NCBI GenBank assembly: GCA_002722955.1
Contig: PBMZ01000102.1
Location: 62,001 to 126,000 of the forward strand
Direction of reading: 5' to 3'
Length of the DNA stretch: 64,000 nucleotides
Source of the DNA: Planctomycetaceae bacterium
Lineage (GTDB): Bacteria > Planctomycetota > Planctomycetia > Planctomycetales > Planctomycetaceae
Positions 1 through 9,956 of the stretch are shown one piece after another. The notes beneath the pieces were generated by a model, which saw only the letters and a list, made by a program, of their open reading frames with translations, was not told the origin of the DNA and did no database searches. Every line of letters starts with the position of its first letter. The stretch's first letter is position 1. A program made the position numbers and the translations under genes.

Positions 1-1366
1 GCGGAACTTCGTCTTCATCAACCGGACGCACGATTTGTGGCGTTACGGTGATCAGCAATTCCGTCTCGTCCTGAGTCGCATTCTTTGCGGTGAACAAAGT
101 CGGCCCAATCAGAGGAAGTTCACCGAGCCACGGAATTCGATCGTTCTCGACATTGGCTTGGTGAGAATAAAGTCCGGCCAAGGCAATGGTTTGGCCTTCG
201 CGAAGTTCCACGGTTGTGTTGACTCGCCGCGAATCGACACCAGGAATTCCACCAACGGCGTTGCCCTGATTGACTTGACTAAATTCTGGAGCGATCTGCA
301 ATCGGATCAAATCGCGATCAATGATGGTCGGAGTCACTAACAGCGAAGTACCAAAGCCACGGAACGTTGTGCCTTGGCCTTGTGCGCCATCGATTCCGAT
401 AATCGTTGGAACGGCAAACTCGCCACCCGAAAGGAAGCTTGCGCTGTGGCCGCTCAAGACAGTCAGTGTAGGTTGCGACAGAATCTTGGCCGTGCCGTTA
501 CCCGCCAACCAGTTGATCATGATTCCGATTTCGTCATTCTCGAACATGCCAACCAGCGTGCCTGGAGTACCGCCAGCAAAGGATGCCAACGAATGTCGCA
601 TGTTGTTGAACATGATTTCGTCTAAGTCCACACCCATACGTCGAAGTTGCGATCGGTTTAGCTCGGCAATTCGGCAGTGCAAGACAACTTGGAACTCGCC
701 CGGTACGGTCAACATGTTGATGATGAATTGGTTTTGGTTGTTGAATCCGTTACCAAATCCACCGGCACCAACGTTGCCTGCTTGAAAGCCCGCGCCTTGA
801 TTGCCTTGGCCGGCAAGGCTGCCGTTTCGGTCAATGAATTCACCACGAACGATCGAAAGAATGCGCTCGGCTTCTTCGCTATCCGCCGCTTGGCCCTTGA
901 CGATGATTCGTCGAGTCAGCGGAATCAATGCGACTTTGCTGTTCGGAAATAGAATCTGAAGCTTCTTTTCGAGCTTGCCGAAGTCCATCGTTCGTTGGTT
1001 TTCTGCGTCGGGGTCGCGAATTGTATCGATCAAATAGATCAGCGGATTCGGATTACCCTCGAACCAGATCGTCAGCGTTGTTGCACCAAGCTCCAAACCG
1101 ATGATTCCGATTTCGTTCTCGCTGTATTGAACGACTTCGATCACAGATGGGTCAGCGATGGCAGTCCGCAGGATGCGACTTCGAGCCCGCACCAACTTGC
1201 TGCGATGGTGGATGACTTTCAATTCCGCGTTCACTTTGGGGATCGCGGCAATGTCAGGTGGAAGCGGCATCATCTCGTCAGAGCTAGGTCCGACAACTTG
1301 TCGACTCATTGGCCGCACGAATGGCATTCTTACGTAGGGTTGGTAAGGAATTGGCTGTGCCACCAT
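1..1366 (-). CDS. Type II/III secretion system secretin, CpaC/RcpA-like (partial: runs off the left edge; N-terminal signal region missing)
   Basis: Reverse-strand reading (absent from the ORF track because there is no stop in the window) gives ...VNAELKVIHHRSKLVRARSRILRTAIADPSVIEVVQYSENEIGIIGLELGATTLTIWF... (pilus-assembly N-domain), then ...AKILSQPTLTVLSGHSASFLSGGEFAVP..., ...GTSLLVTPTIIDRDLIRLQIAPEFSQV... and ...ETELLITVTPQIVRPVDEDEVP (secretin core). Confidence 0.88.
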   Translation of the reverse strand, partial: MVAQPIPYQPYVRMPFVRPMSRQVVGPSSDEMMPLPPDIAAIPKVNAELKVIHHRSKLVRARSRILRTAIADPSVIEVVQYSENEIGIIGLELGATTLTIWFEGNPNPLIYLIDTIRDPDAENQRTMDFGKLEKKLQILFPNSKVALIPLTRRIIVKGQAADSEEAERILSIVRGEFIDRNGSLAGQGNQGAGFQAGNVGAGGFGNGFNNQNQFIINMLTVPGEFQVVLHCRIAELNRSQLRRMGVDLDEIMFNNMRHSLASFAGGTPGTLVGMFENDEIGIMINWLAGNGTAKILSQPTLTVLSGHSASFLSGGEFAVPTIIGIDGAQGQGTTFRGFGTSLLVTPTIIDRDLIRLQIAPEFSQVNQGNAVGGIPGVDSRRVNTTVELREGQTIALAGLYSHQANVENDRIPWLGELPLIGPTLFTAKNATQDETELLITVTPQIVRPVDEDEVP

Positions 1367-1369
1367 TGG

Positions 1370-2257
1370 CTGCTGATTGGCGAGACTGGGTCGGGCAAAA
1401 CATTTCTGTCGCAACTGATTCACGAAGTCTCACCGCGCCGCAATGATCCGTTCTTGCCCGTTGCCTGCGGAGCCTTGCCGGCGGAATTGATCGAGAGTGA
1501 ATTGTTTGGGCACGTTAAAGGTGCATTTACAAGTGCTCACGCGGACAAAGAGGGCAAGTTCATCGCAGCCGGTCGAGGCACCATACTGCTAGACGAAATT
1601 GACGTCTTGGGGTTGGAGCAACAAGTCAAGCTGCTGCGTGTCATCGAGACCGGCGAGTTTGAACCGGTTGGCTCGAACCAAACGCTGAAATCCGAAGCTC
1701 GCTTAGTCGTGGCGAGTAACCTGGATTTGCAACCGCTGGTCGAGAATAACAAGTTTCGGCCGGACCTTTATTATCGATTGAACATGCTCAAGTTCGAGAT
1801 TCCACCACTCCGTGAACGCAAGCCAGACATTCCTGTCTTGGTGACACGCTTCGTCAAGCAATTGGCCGAGAAGCACAACGTGCAGATCGACCGCATTGAC
1901 GATGAACTGCTGATGGCACTTTACAACTATCCGTGGCCAGGCAATGTTCGCGAGCTGGAAAACGTCATTCAACGCGCCGTCATCTACTGTCGCGAGGGTG
2001 TGTTGACCGTCGATCACTTGCCGCCGCACATCGTGATGGGCGAGGCTGGGCCAACGAACGATCCATCAGTCACGTTGAATTCCAGCCCGATGACTGTCGA
2101 CAACAAGCCCAATTCGCAAATGGCGATGACCGAACGCGAGATCATCGAGCAATCGTTGTATAAGAATAATCATAGCCGTACGAAGACCGCGAAAGACTTG
2201 GGCATCAGCCGAGTCACCTTGTACAACAAGATGAAGAAGTACGGCATGACAAAGTGA
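1370..2257 (+). CDS. Sigma-54-dependent transcriptional activator (AAA+ and Fis-type HTH), N-terminally truncated; the 995-1369 part of the tracked ORF is antisense to the secretin
   Basis: LLIGETGSGKT (Walker A), ESELFGHVKGAFTSA (GAFTGA-like), GTILLDEID, YRLNMLKFEIPPLRERKPDI, YPWPGNVRELENVIQRA, C-terminal TAKDLGISRVTLYNKMKKYG. Confidence 0.9.
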   Translation: MLIGETGSGKTFLSQLIHEVSPRRNDPFLPVACGALPAELIESELFGHVKGAFTSAHADKEGKFIAAGRGTILLDEIDVLGLEQQVKLLRVIETGEFEPVGSNQTLKSEARLVVASNLDLQPLVENNKFRPDLYYRLNMLKFEIPPLRERKPDIPVLVTRFVKQLAEKHNVQIDRIDDELLMALYNYPWPGNVRELENVIQRAVIYCREGVLTVDHLPPHIVMGEAGPTNDPSVTLNSSPMTVDNKPNSQMAMTEREIIEQSLYKNNHSRTKTAKDLGISRVTLYNKMKKYGMTK

Positions 2258-2389
2258 CATACTGAACCAGCCCCGCGAGCCGCTGCTTTGAGCTCGCGGG
2301 ACGCATCGGAAGGCGCGGCCAACGGCAAGAAATTAGCGGGCCGATCTTGGTCTAGTTGACGTCACCAACGAATGCTTGCAACTACTGCT

Positions 2390-3376
2390 TCACGAATTTC
2401 TGCAGTATGGACAGTCTTCGCCGACAAGACCTCTTGCTGCGGCGGCGGAGATGACGACCTCGGCGACGTAGAGGTCGCCGCGCGAATCGAGCCAGATGTC
2501 GTGAGGGGCTGCGAAGTCTCCGGTTGCGTAGGGATCGCGGCCGCCTCCCCAGCGAGCTACTAGGTCGCCGGAGCGGTTGAAGATGCTGACCCGGCCGCCG
2601 GTTTCGTCGGGTCTTGGATCGGGAGTTCCCGCATACCATCCTAGTTCTGCGACATAGATGTTGTCTTGTTTGTCGAACACAATGTTGCATGGTCGAGCGA
2701 TGTCGGTCCAATGTTCGATGAATTCTCCGTCGCCCGTGAACCATTGAAGGCGGCTGTTTTCTCGGTCGGCGACGACAACGTTGCCGGAGCTATCGACTCC
2801 GATCCCGTGAGGAATTTGGAACTGGCTGTCGCCTTCACCCGGTTCACCCCATGAGTTCAATAACTCGCCCGTTGGTGAAAAGCGGTGAATGCAACAGTTT
2901 CCGTAGCCGTCGCTGATGTACATGTCGCCGTTTGGTGCGAGTGCCAGGTTGGTCGGCAAGTTAAATGGCGGTCCTGGATGCGTGATGGTTCGATAGTCAC
3001 GATTCTCAACACCAGTGTCACTCGGCTGTCCGCTGGTACCCAATGTGAGCAACAGTTCGCCATCGGTCGTGTATTTCCGAACGGTGTGATCTTGGTCGTC
3101 GGTCAAGTACAGGCAGTCATCCAGTCCAATCCAGATCCCGTGCGGTCTCACGAATTGCCCCGCGCCCCAGCCTCCAACGAAGTTGCCATCCACATCGAAG
3201 ATCATCACCGAATGATCTCCACCGCGAGTGAACACGAAGAGACGATCCTTCGAGTCGGCGGCGATTCCGACTGCCTCGCCGAAATTCATGTCCTCAGGAA
3301 GCTTGTGCCACGAGTCATCGGCGGCGTAACGAAAATCGCCTTCGCCGACGAGAGTAGAAGTTGCAGAATTCGCCAT
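2390..3376 (-). CDS. NHL-repeat beta-propeller protein (peptidyl-alpha-hydroxyglycine amidating-lyase-like); probable C-terminal frameshift
   Basis: Repeated motifs FVRPHGIWIGLDDCLYLTDDQDHTVRKY, FNLPTNLALAPNGDMYISDGYGNCCIHRFSPTGELL, QFQIPHGIGVDSSGNVVVADRENSRLQ, FAAPHDIWLDSRGDLYVAEV. Confidence 0.85.
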   Translation of the reverse strand: MANSATSTLVGEGDFRYAADDSWHKLPEDMNFGEAVGIAADSKDRLFVFTRGGDHSVMIFDVDGNFVGGWGAGQFVRPHGIWIGLDDCLYLTDDQDHTVRKYTTDGELLLTLGTSGQPSDTGVENRDYRTITHPGPPFNLPTNLALAPNGDMYISDGYGNCCIHRFSPTGELLNSWGEPGEGDSQFQIPHGIGVDSSGNVVVADRENSRLQWFTGDGEFIEHWTDIARPCNIVFDKQDNIYVAELGWYAGTPDPRPDETGGRVSIFNRSGDLVARWGGGRDPYATGDFAAPHDIWLDSRGDLYVAEVVISAAAARGLVGEDCPYCRNS

Positions 3377-3412
3377 GATGTTGTTTGTTGATCGGGGGAC
3401 TTAATTGGAAGT

Positions 3413-3483
3413 AATTCGTGGTCGTCCTGAATTCGTGGGGAAATCCAGTATCCGTCCCCACGAATTCGGGGCGACCACGAATT
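3413..3483. repeat. Intergenic inverted repeat (28-nt arms, 2 mismatches, 15-nt loop), family A
   Basis: AATTCGTGGTCGTCCTGAATTCGTGGGG ... CCCCACGAATTCGGGGCGACCACGAATT. Confidence 0.85.
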
Positions 3484-3496
3484 GACTCCGTTTGGA

Positions 3497-4570
3497 TTAC
3501 CGTAACAGATTCAGGGGAACATCAAATTGTTCTGACAGCGCCAGCAAATCGGCGACTTCCTTATCGCTCAGCGGGATGCCGGTGCGCAGCCGTTCTTGTT
3601 GTGTTTCGTGTTCGATTTCTCCAGGAACGTAGACTCTGTCGTGTCCCGCGGCGGGGGCTGCTTGGTGGAGCGAGTCGATCATTGCGTCCATGGCGACTTT
3701 GAAATCGGATGGTTCGCGGAACATGTCGATGCGGAATGCTCCCATGAAGTGGGCGATCTTGTCTTGCGAGTAGCCATTGTCGCCGTCGGCCCAGCCTGCT
3801 GATAGCAGCGCGGTCATGGCTTCGACGATTATTGCCAGGCCGAAGCCTTTGTGGCCGCCGGTTTCTCGGGAGCCGCCGAGTGGGAGATAGATCTTGGCGG
3901 TTGCGGGATCGGATGTGGGATTTCCGTTTTCGTCTAAGCACCAGCCAATCGGGATTGATTCGCCGCGGTCTTTGGCGAACTCGACCTTGTTGACGGGGAC
4001 GACTGATGTCGACATGTCGAGGACAAAGGGTGGTTGCTTTTCACATGGAATCGCGACGGCGAAGGGATTCGTTCCGAACATTGGTTGCAAGCTGAATACT
4101 GGAGCCATGCCTCGTGAAGTGCCGTTGCCGTACAAGTGGCCGGACATCGATACGCCGATCATGTCATGCTCAACGGCCAAGTAGGCGAAGTAGCCGGCGG
4201 CTCCGAGATGGTTCGAGTTTCGGATGCTGACCATTCCGATTCCGGTTGCCGCTGCCTTTTCAATGGCGAGCCTCATGCCCCATGCCGACGCCACCAGACC
4301 GTTGCCATTGTTGCCGGTTGCTCTCGCGGACATTGGCGTTTCGAATTCGATGCCGATTTTCGCCTGTGGGTCGATGCTTCCGTCGACGATCGTGTCGACA
4401 TAGTACGACTTGAAATTGCGAACACCGTGGGTGTCGATGCCTCGCAAACTGGCGTAGACCAACGGCTCGATGACGTCGTCAGCGTCGTTGCTCGACAAGT
4501 CCGTTTTGGTGAGGACTTCTTGCGAGAATTGTCGAAAGTCGTTGGCAGTGATGAAGTGGTAGTCAGTCAT
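3497..4570 (-). CDS. Ldh family oxidoreductase (malate/L-lactate dehydrogenase type)
   Basis: SIRNSNHLGAAGYFAYLAVEHDMIGVSMSG, MFGTNPFAVAIPCEKQPPFVLDMSTSVV, GGHKGFGLAIIVEAMTALLSAG. Confidence 0.9.
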   Translation of the reverse strand: MTDYHFITANDFRQFSQEVLTKTDLSSNDADDVIEPLVYASLRGIDTHGVRNFKSYYVDTIVDGSIDPQAKIGIEFETPMSARATGNNGNGLVASAWGMRLAIEKAAATGIGMVSIRNSNHLGAAGYFAYLAVEHDMIGVSMSGHLYGNGTSRGMAPVFSLQPMFGTNPFAVAIPCEKQPPFVLDMSTSVVPVNKVEFAKDRGESIPIGWCLDENGNPTSDPATAKIYLPLGGSRETGGHKGFGLAIIVEAMTALLSAGWADGDNGYSQDKIAHFMGAFRIDMFREPSDFKVAMDAMIDSLHQAAPAAGHDRVYVPGEIEHETQQERLRTGIPLSDKEVADLLALSEQFDVPLNLLR

Positions 4571-4705
4571 TGGGTCCTGATGTTCGGCACAAAAGAAATT
4601 GGTCTCTTTCGAACGCGGAACAAATCCTGACAGCGGTCAATATTGCGAAGGGATGCTTCTTCAGAGCCTCTTCGAGGCTATTCTGATACGACATTTGAGT
4701 ATTAG

Positions 4706-5608
4706 TTACTTCAGCCACTGCTTGTTGATTTTGCAGACCATCGTGTACGCCGGGTCGTAGATGTTGCCAAGCTCGTAGCGGACGCACTGTGCCATCAGCA
4801 GATTCGCTCCGAGTGCGTCGAGGCCATAATCTTGCTGGAGCCATCGCAACATTTCGGTGGTGGCGTGCTGAGTGGCTTGGTCCAGCGGGCGAGCGTTTCC
4901 GACCGTCATGATCCAGTCGTCGTTTTCGGCTCGCGGCCAGCCGATTTTCTTGGCTTTGATGACTCGCAAGGTGACTCGTACGTCCATTGAGATCTCGATG
5001 CCTGAACCGACGATTTCGCCGTCGCCTTGAGCGGCGTGGCCATCGCCGAGGAAGAACAAAGCTCCCGGTTCGAAGACGGGAAAGTAAACTTTCGTGCCCT
5101 CGACGAAGCCTCGGTAATCCATGTTGCCGCCGTGTTCCGCCGAGGTCGCAGTCGAGATCGCTTGACCTCGAAACGCGGCGACACCGAAGCAGCCGATCAT
5201 CGGTTCGAGCGGAATCGTCAGTTCGCCCAACTTTGATTCGGGGGCAACCAGCCGAGCCGTCCAAGCATCGACGTCGACATCCCATTCGGCCAAACCGGCT
5301 TCGGGCAACTCGCTGATGTAAGTCGGATCGACAACATTCGGCGCAACGGCCGTTCCACAGAACCCGTAGCGGCGGTTCGGTTTAATCTCGTCCAATTCGA
5401 CGACCAGCGTCGAGCCAGGCTCGGCACCTTCGACGTAGAACGGCCCTGTTTGCGGATTACCTCGCGGCGCCGTTTGCTCGCGATTCGAGTCAAAACCGCG
5501 AGCGTCGACAGTCGTCGTGATGATCGTGTCACCATCAGCAACACGCAACACGGGCTCATGTGGTCCGAGAGAAATGTGATAATCGATCGGAGAGAAATGG
5601 TGTTCCAT
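4706..5608 (-). CDS. Acetamidase/formamidase family protein
   Basis: DYHISLGPHEPVLRVADGDTIITTTVDA, NPQTGPFYVEGAEPGSTLVVELDEI, EPMIGCFGVA, FFLGDGHAAQGDGEIVGSGIEISMDV. Confidence 0.9.
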   Translation of the reverse strand: MEHHFSPIDYHISLGPHEPVLRVADGDTIITTTVDARGFDSNREQTAPRGNPQTGPFYVEGAEPGSTLVVELDEIKPNRRYGFCGTAVAPNVVDPTYISELPEAGLAEWDVDVDAWTARLVAPESKLGELTIPLEPMIGCFGVAAFRGQAISTATSAEHGGNMDYRGFVEGTKVYFPVFEPGALFFLGDGHAAQGDGEIVGSGIEISMDVRVTLRVIKAKKIGWPRAENDDWIMTVGNARPLDQATQHATTEMLRWLQQDYGLDALGANLLMAQCVRYELGNIYDPAYTMVCKINKQWLK

Positions 5609-5881
5609 CTTGAGACTCGGGTTCAGAGGTAAGTTTCACGTAGTGGTGGCTCGCACAATACAGCGAAACATGAAGCGTATCTAATCTCTGGCCAATTTGC
5701 ACCTTTCTTTCTTCATTCTCTTAGTGGCAGCGATTTTCTAGTTTATCGGCAGGACGAAGGCGGCTACTGTGTCTATCGCAATCTCAGACCACACACCGTC
5801 GATAAGCCAACAGTTTCTATCTAACAACTGCCAACTGCAAATTCCTGACACAATACAAACTTGCCTTATAGTGATGGAAAT

Positions 5882-6689
5882 ATGATTGATGGTCTGAAAT
5901 CTTGGTGGAGCGAAGTGGGGGATGGTGATGGGGCAGTCGCCCCGCCTGATTCGATTGATTTCGAACGATTGAAGAATCCGTTTTCGACACTCCCTAATGC
6001 ACTTGAGTTGACAGCACTTCAGCAGTCGTGGCTCGAAAGGGACTTAAGCCGTACTCAATCGATGCTGACAATGATGGCCTACCAACGGGCCGCATCAATT
6101 CGTGGGCCAGAACCGAAGTACCATCAGAAGCGGCGAGAACGGCTCGCACAGTTGCAATCCAAAGCTCACAAGCTCGGGTTTCAACTACCAGAAGAATTTG
6201 TCATTTTTCTAGAAAATGATGAATACGTGAATCGATTGCGATTCGGATGTCATTGGATTCAATTGGCCGACTTTATTTGCCCTTGCCCACTCGACAATCG
6301 ATACATCATGATTTTGTTCTTGTGTGAGGCACAGGGATGTAATTACACACACACACGTGTTGCTTGAGCTCGATGGGTCACATTGCATAACGCGAACTGG
6401 GCATTGGTATGGTCATCGTCCATATCTGCCACCTGGCGTGGGTTTTTCTAATGTAGACGAACCAATTTTCCACTACGCAGATTCGTTCGCTGAGTTCATC
6501 TGTTGGGCATCGGACGAGATCCGGCGTACCGAAATATACAATGCCAATTGCCACATGAAACTCGCTGATGGAGCACGCGATTCGGGTGATTTCGATGGAG
6601 CGTTTGCAATGTATCAACTAGCACTCAGCTATAATCCCGCTTCAAAAGAGTTGCTTGATCGAATTGCGCAGCTTGAAACGACCGGATAA
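5882..6689 (+). pseudogene. SMI1/KNR4 (SUKH)-like protein split into two frames at a dinucleotide repeat
   Basis: ORF 5861..6367 ends ...RYIMILFLCEAQGCNYTHTRVA*; ORF 6324..6689 continues ...THTHVLLELDGSHCITRTGHWYG...IFHYADSFAEFICWASDEI. The junction is an (AC)6 tract at 6345-6356. Confidence 0.6.
6345..6356. repeat. (AC)6 microsatellite inside the coding region
   Basis: ttacacacacacacgtg read directly. Confidence 0.95.
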
Positions 6690-6816
6690 GACGCTGACTT
6701 GCCAGACCATGACTCGCTGACAGCCAACAACCAGATGACCTTACGACAGCACAACGCATCGGTTATCATGGATGCTTCATGTTTTCCCGCCTATGAACTT
6801 CGATGGTGACCCTGCC

Positions 6817-9800
6817 ATGATGCGATCTTTTGCGTTTGTTGCTGCGGTTTCTTTGCTTGCAACTAGTGCCTCGGCTGCTGATTTGACTTTTGAGAAAGAC
6901 ATTCGGCCGATCTTTCGGGCTCATTGTTTTGACTGCCACGGGGCTGAGGCCGAGTTGAAAGGCAAGCTCGATCTGCGGCTCGTGCGGACGATGGTCAAGG
7001 GCGGCGAGTCCGGCGCCGCGATTGTTCAAGGCAAGCCCGCGAACAGCTTTCTGTTAGAACGCATCAAGTCCGGCGAGATGCCTCCCGGAAGTCATCGCGT
7101 TCCGGATCATCAGATAGCGTTGGTTGAGAAGTGGATCGGGCAAGGAGCCAAGACGGCTCGGCCGGAGCCCGCTTCGATTGGGCCGGGGCTTGGCATCACG
7201 CCGGAAGAACGAAGCTATTGGGCGTTTCAACCGATTCGCCGACCAAGCGTGCCTAACGTCAAAGCCGCCACGCGAGTTCGCACGCCGGTTGATGCATTCT
7301 TGTTGGCTCGGATGGAAGAACAGAATCTTTCCTTCGCCGACGATGCCGAGAAGTTGACGTTGGTCCGTCGAGCTTACATGGACTTAATCGGGCTGCCGCC
7401 GACCCCCGAGCAGATCAAGAAGTTCATGGACGACACGTCAGAGACGGCTTGGGATACGCTCATCGACGAGTTGCTGCAATCGAAACATTATGGCGAGCGA
7501 TGGGGCCGGCACTGGCTGGACGTCGCGGGATACGCCGACTCGGAAGGTCACAACCGCGACGACATGCGGCCGTGGGCCTATAAGTACCGCGATTGGGTCA
7601 TCCGAGCCATCAACGCAGACATGCCCTTCGATCAATTCATCACATGGCAGTTGGCCGGTGACGAGTTGGTCAAGCCGCCTTACAAAAACATGTCGGTCGA
7701 GAACATCGACAAGCTGACGGCGACCGGCTTCCTTCGCATGGCCAGCGACGGCACGGGCCAAATCAACAACGAGGAAATTCGCAATCAAGTCGTCACTGAC
7801 ACGGTTAAGATCGTCAGTTCGTCGCTGCTGGGACTTTCCGTCGGCTGTGCTCAGTGTCACGACCATCGTTACGACCCGATCTCGCAAGTCGACTATTATC
7901 GTCTGCGAGCCGTCTTGGAACCGGCGTTGGATTACAAGAGTTGGAAGAACCCGTCGCAACGCCGCATCTCACTTTACACCGACGAGGACATCGCGAAAGC
8001 CGGCGAGATCGAAAAGGAAGCTCAGGCCAAAGGCAAGCAGCGCAACGCCAAACAGGCCGAGTACATGGAAACCGCTCTGAAAGCGGAACTGGAGAAGAAA
8101 GAAGAATCGCTTCGCAAACCGCTTGAGGATGCTTACCGAACGCCGGGCAACAAACGCACGGACGAACAAAAAGCGTTGCTCAAGCTGCACCCGAACATCG
8201 GAAACCTGAGCCCCGGAGTCCTCTATCAATACAACAAAGGCCACGCCGACAAACTGAAGGCGATGGACAAGGAAATCGCGGCCATCCGTGCCAAGAAGCC
8301 CAAGGAAGAATTCCTCAGAGTGGTCTTCGAAGGCGGCAAAGTGCCCGTGACGAAATTGTTCTATCGCGGCGACTATCGGCAGCCGAAACAAGATGTGATG
8401 CCGGGCGGCTTGACCGTGGCGGCTCCGGCGGACAGCCCGTTTTCGATCGACGGCAATTCGAAGGACTTGCCCTCTACCGGGCGACGTCTGGCGTATGCGA
8501 AATGGTTAACGAATGAAAAGCATCCGCTCGTTGCGCGCGTGTTGGTGAACCGTTTCTGGCTGAATCACTTCGGCCAGACGTTCGTGTCAACACCCGGCGA
8601 ATTTGGCAAGCTCGGCACCCCCCCCACGCATCCTGTGTTGCTCGATTGGCTAGCCGACGAATTCATGGCCAAAGGCTGGAGCCTCAAGGAGTTCCACCGG
8701 CTCGTCATGAAGTCGACCGTCTATCGGCAAAAGTCGCTGCGAACGGCCGACGCCGACGCGATCGATGGCGGCAACAATCTGTATTCGCACTTCCCAGTGC
8801 AACGCCTGGAAGCGGAAGTCATCCGCGATTCGATTCTGGCGTTAGCGGGCAAACTGACGCTAGACCAATTCGGGCCACCGACCGCGGTCTCGAAAGACGA
8901 CACGGGACAAATCATCATTAACGGGGACATGCAACGCCGCAGCGTTTATCTGACGTCGCGCCGCACCGAGCCCGTTGCCTTGCTGAAGTCGTTCGACGCG
9001 CCCGTCATGGACGTCAACTGTGCGATTCGACAATCGTCCACTGTGGCCACACAGTCACTAATGCTGATGAACAGCGATTTCATCTTGAAAGCTGCGACTG
9101 CTTTCGCCGGCCAACTGAATGCCAGTGCTGCCGGTAAGGTTGACGCCAAGCTGGTTGAAGGCCTGAAGCTGGACGTCGACGCCATCAATAAAGTCTCGCG
9201 AGATCCGTGGAGTTACGGTTACGGGTTTATCGACGAGGCCGCCGAATCCGAGATCGCCCCCGTTCGATTCACGCCCTTGCCATTCTTCGGCAACAACATG
9301 TGGAAAGGTGGAGCCAAGGTCCCAGATCCCAAACTCGGGCACTTGCTGATTCGCGCCGATGGCGGGCACCCTCAAGGCAAAACGACTCGACCGATCCGAC
9401 GCTGGACGTCTCCGATCGACGGGCAAATTGAAATCACCGGCGAGTTTCGTCACGGGTCCGATAACGGCGACGGCGTCCGCTTGACGATCTACCACAGCCA
9501 CTCGGGTCCGCACGGCTCGTGGCAGTTGAAGCACAAATCGACCAAGTACTCCGTCAAGATCGACGTGAAGAAAGGCCACACGATCGACGCTATCGTCAAC
9601 GAAGTCGGCGCGAATACCTCGGACACATATTACAACATCTACACGATCAAAGGTTTGGCCAGCAACGGCAAGGACACGCTGATGTGGAATTCGCAAAGCG
9701 ACTTCCACGGCCCCTTGAACCTGAAGAACTACGAAGCCAAATCAAGCATCGCCGAGCAAATCGCTCACGGCTGGCAACTGGCCTACGGCCGTGTGGCGAG

Positions 9801-9948
9801 CCGCGAAGAAGTCGAATTGTCCTTCAATTACGTTTCCGAACAAATCACACTGTTAGTAGAACAAAGCCACGCCAGTCCGATCCAACAAGCCATGGCAAAC
9901 TACTGCCAAGCTCTGTTGAGTTCGAATGAGTTTTTGTATGTGGAGTAA
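6817..9948 (+). CDS. Planctomycete cytochrome C (PSCyt1) / DUF1549 / DUF1553 (PSD1) domain protein with signal peptide
   Basis: Signal peptide MMRSFAFVAAVSLLATSASA; IRPIFRAHCFDCHG heme site; AYMDLIGLPPTPEQIKKF; HYGERWGRHWLDVAGYADSEGH; CAQCHDHRYDPISQ; LVARVLVNRFWLNHFG. Confidence 0.95.
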   Translation: MMRSFAFVAAVSLLATSASAADLTFEKDIRPIFRAHCFDCHGAEAELKGKLDLRLVRTMVKGGESGAAIVQGKPANSFLLERIKSGEMPPGSHRVPDHQIALVEKWIGQGAKTARPEPASIGPGLGITPEERSYWAFQPIRRPSVPNVKAATRVRTPVDAFLLARMEEQNLSFADDAEKLTLVRRAYMDLIGLPPTPEQIKKFMDDTSETAWDTLIDELLQSKHYGERWGRHWLDVAGYADSEGHNRDDMRPWAYKYRDWVIRAINADMPFDQFITWQLAGDELVKPPYKNMSVENIDKLTATGFLRMASDGTGQINNEEIRNQVVTDTVKIVSSSLLGLSVGCAQCHDHRYDPISQVDYYRLRAVLEPALDYKSWKNPSQRRISLYTDEDIAKAGEIEKEAQAKGKQRNAKQAEYMETALKAELEKKEESLRKPLEDAYRTPGNKRTDEQKALLKLHPNIGNLSPGVLYQYNKGHADKLKAMDKEIAAIRAKKPKEEFLRVVFEGGKVPVTKLFYRGDYRQPKQDVMPGGLTVAAPADSPFSIDGNSKDLPSTGRRLAYAKWLTNEKHPLVARVLVNRFWLNHFGQTFVSTPGEFGKLGTPPTHPVLLDWLADEFMAKGWSLKEFHRLVMKSTVYRQKSLRTADADAIDGGNNLYSHFPVQRLEAEVIRDSILALAGKLTLDQFGPPTAVSKDDTGQIIINGDMQRRSVYLTSRRTEPVALLKSFDAPVMDVNCAIRQSSTVATQSLMLMNSDFILKAATAFAGQLNASAAGKVDAKLVEGLKLDVDAINKVSRDPWSYGYGFIDEAAESEIAPVRFTPLPFFGNNMWKGGAKVPDPKLGHLLIRADGGHPQGKTTRPIRRWTSPIDGQIEITGEFRHGSDNGDGVRLTIYHSHSGPHGSWQLKHKSTKYSVKIDVKKGHTIDAIVNEVGANTSDTYYNIYTIKGLASNGKDTLMWNSQSDFHGPLNLKNYEAKSSIAEQIAHGWQLAYGRVASREEVELSFNYVSEQITLLVEQSHASPIQQAMANYCQALLSSNEFLYVE

Positions 9949-9956
9949 CGCATAGA

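Noticed and set aside
35-952. Plus-strand ORFs 35..340, 321..785, 374..625, 677..952
   Set aside because: Antisense to a clear minus-strand secretin.
2382-2744. Arg-rich minus ORF 2382..2744 as an independent gene
   Set aside because: Overlaps the NHL gene in another frame; only its last ~10 codons look meaningful, as the shifted C-terminus of the NHL protein.
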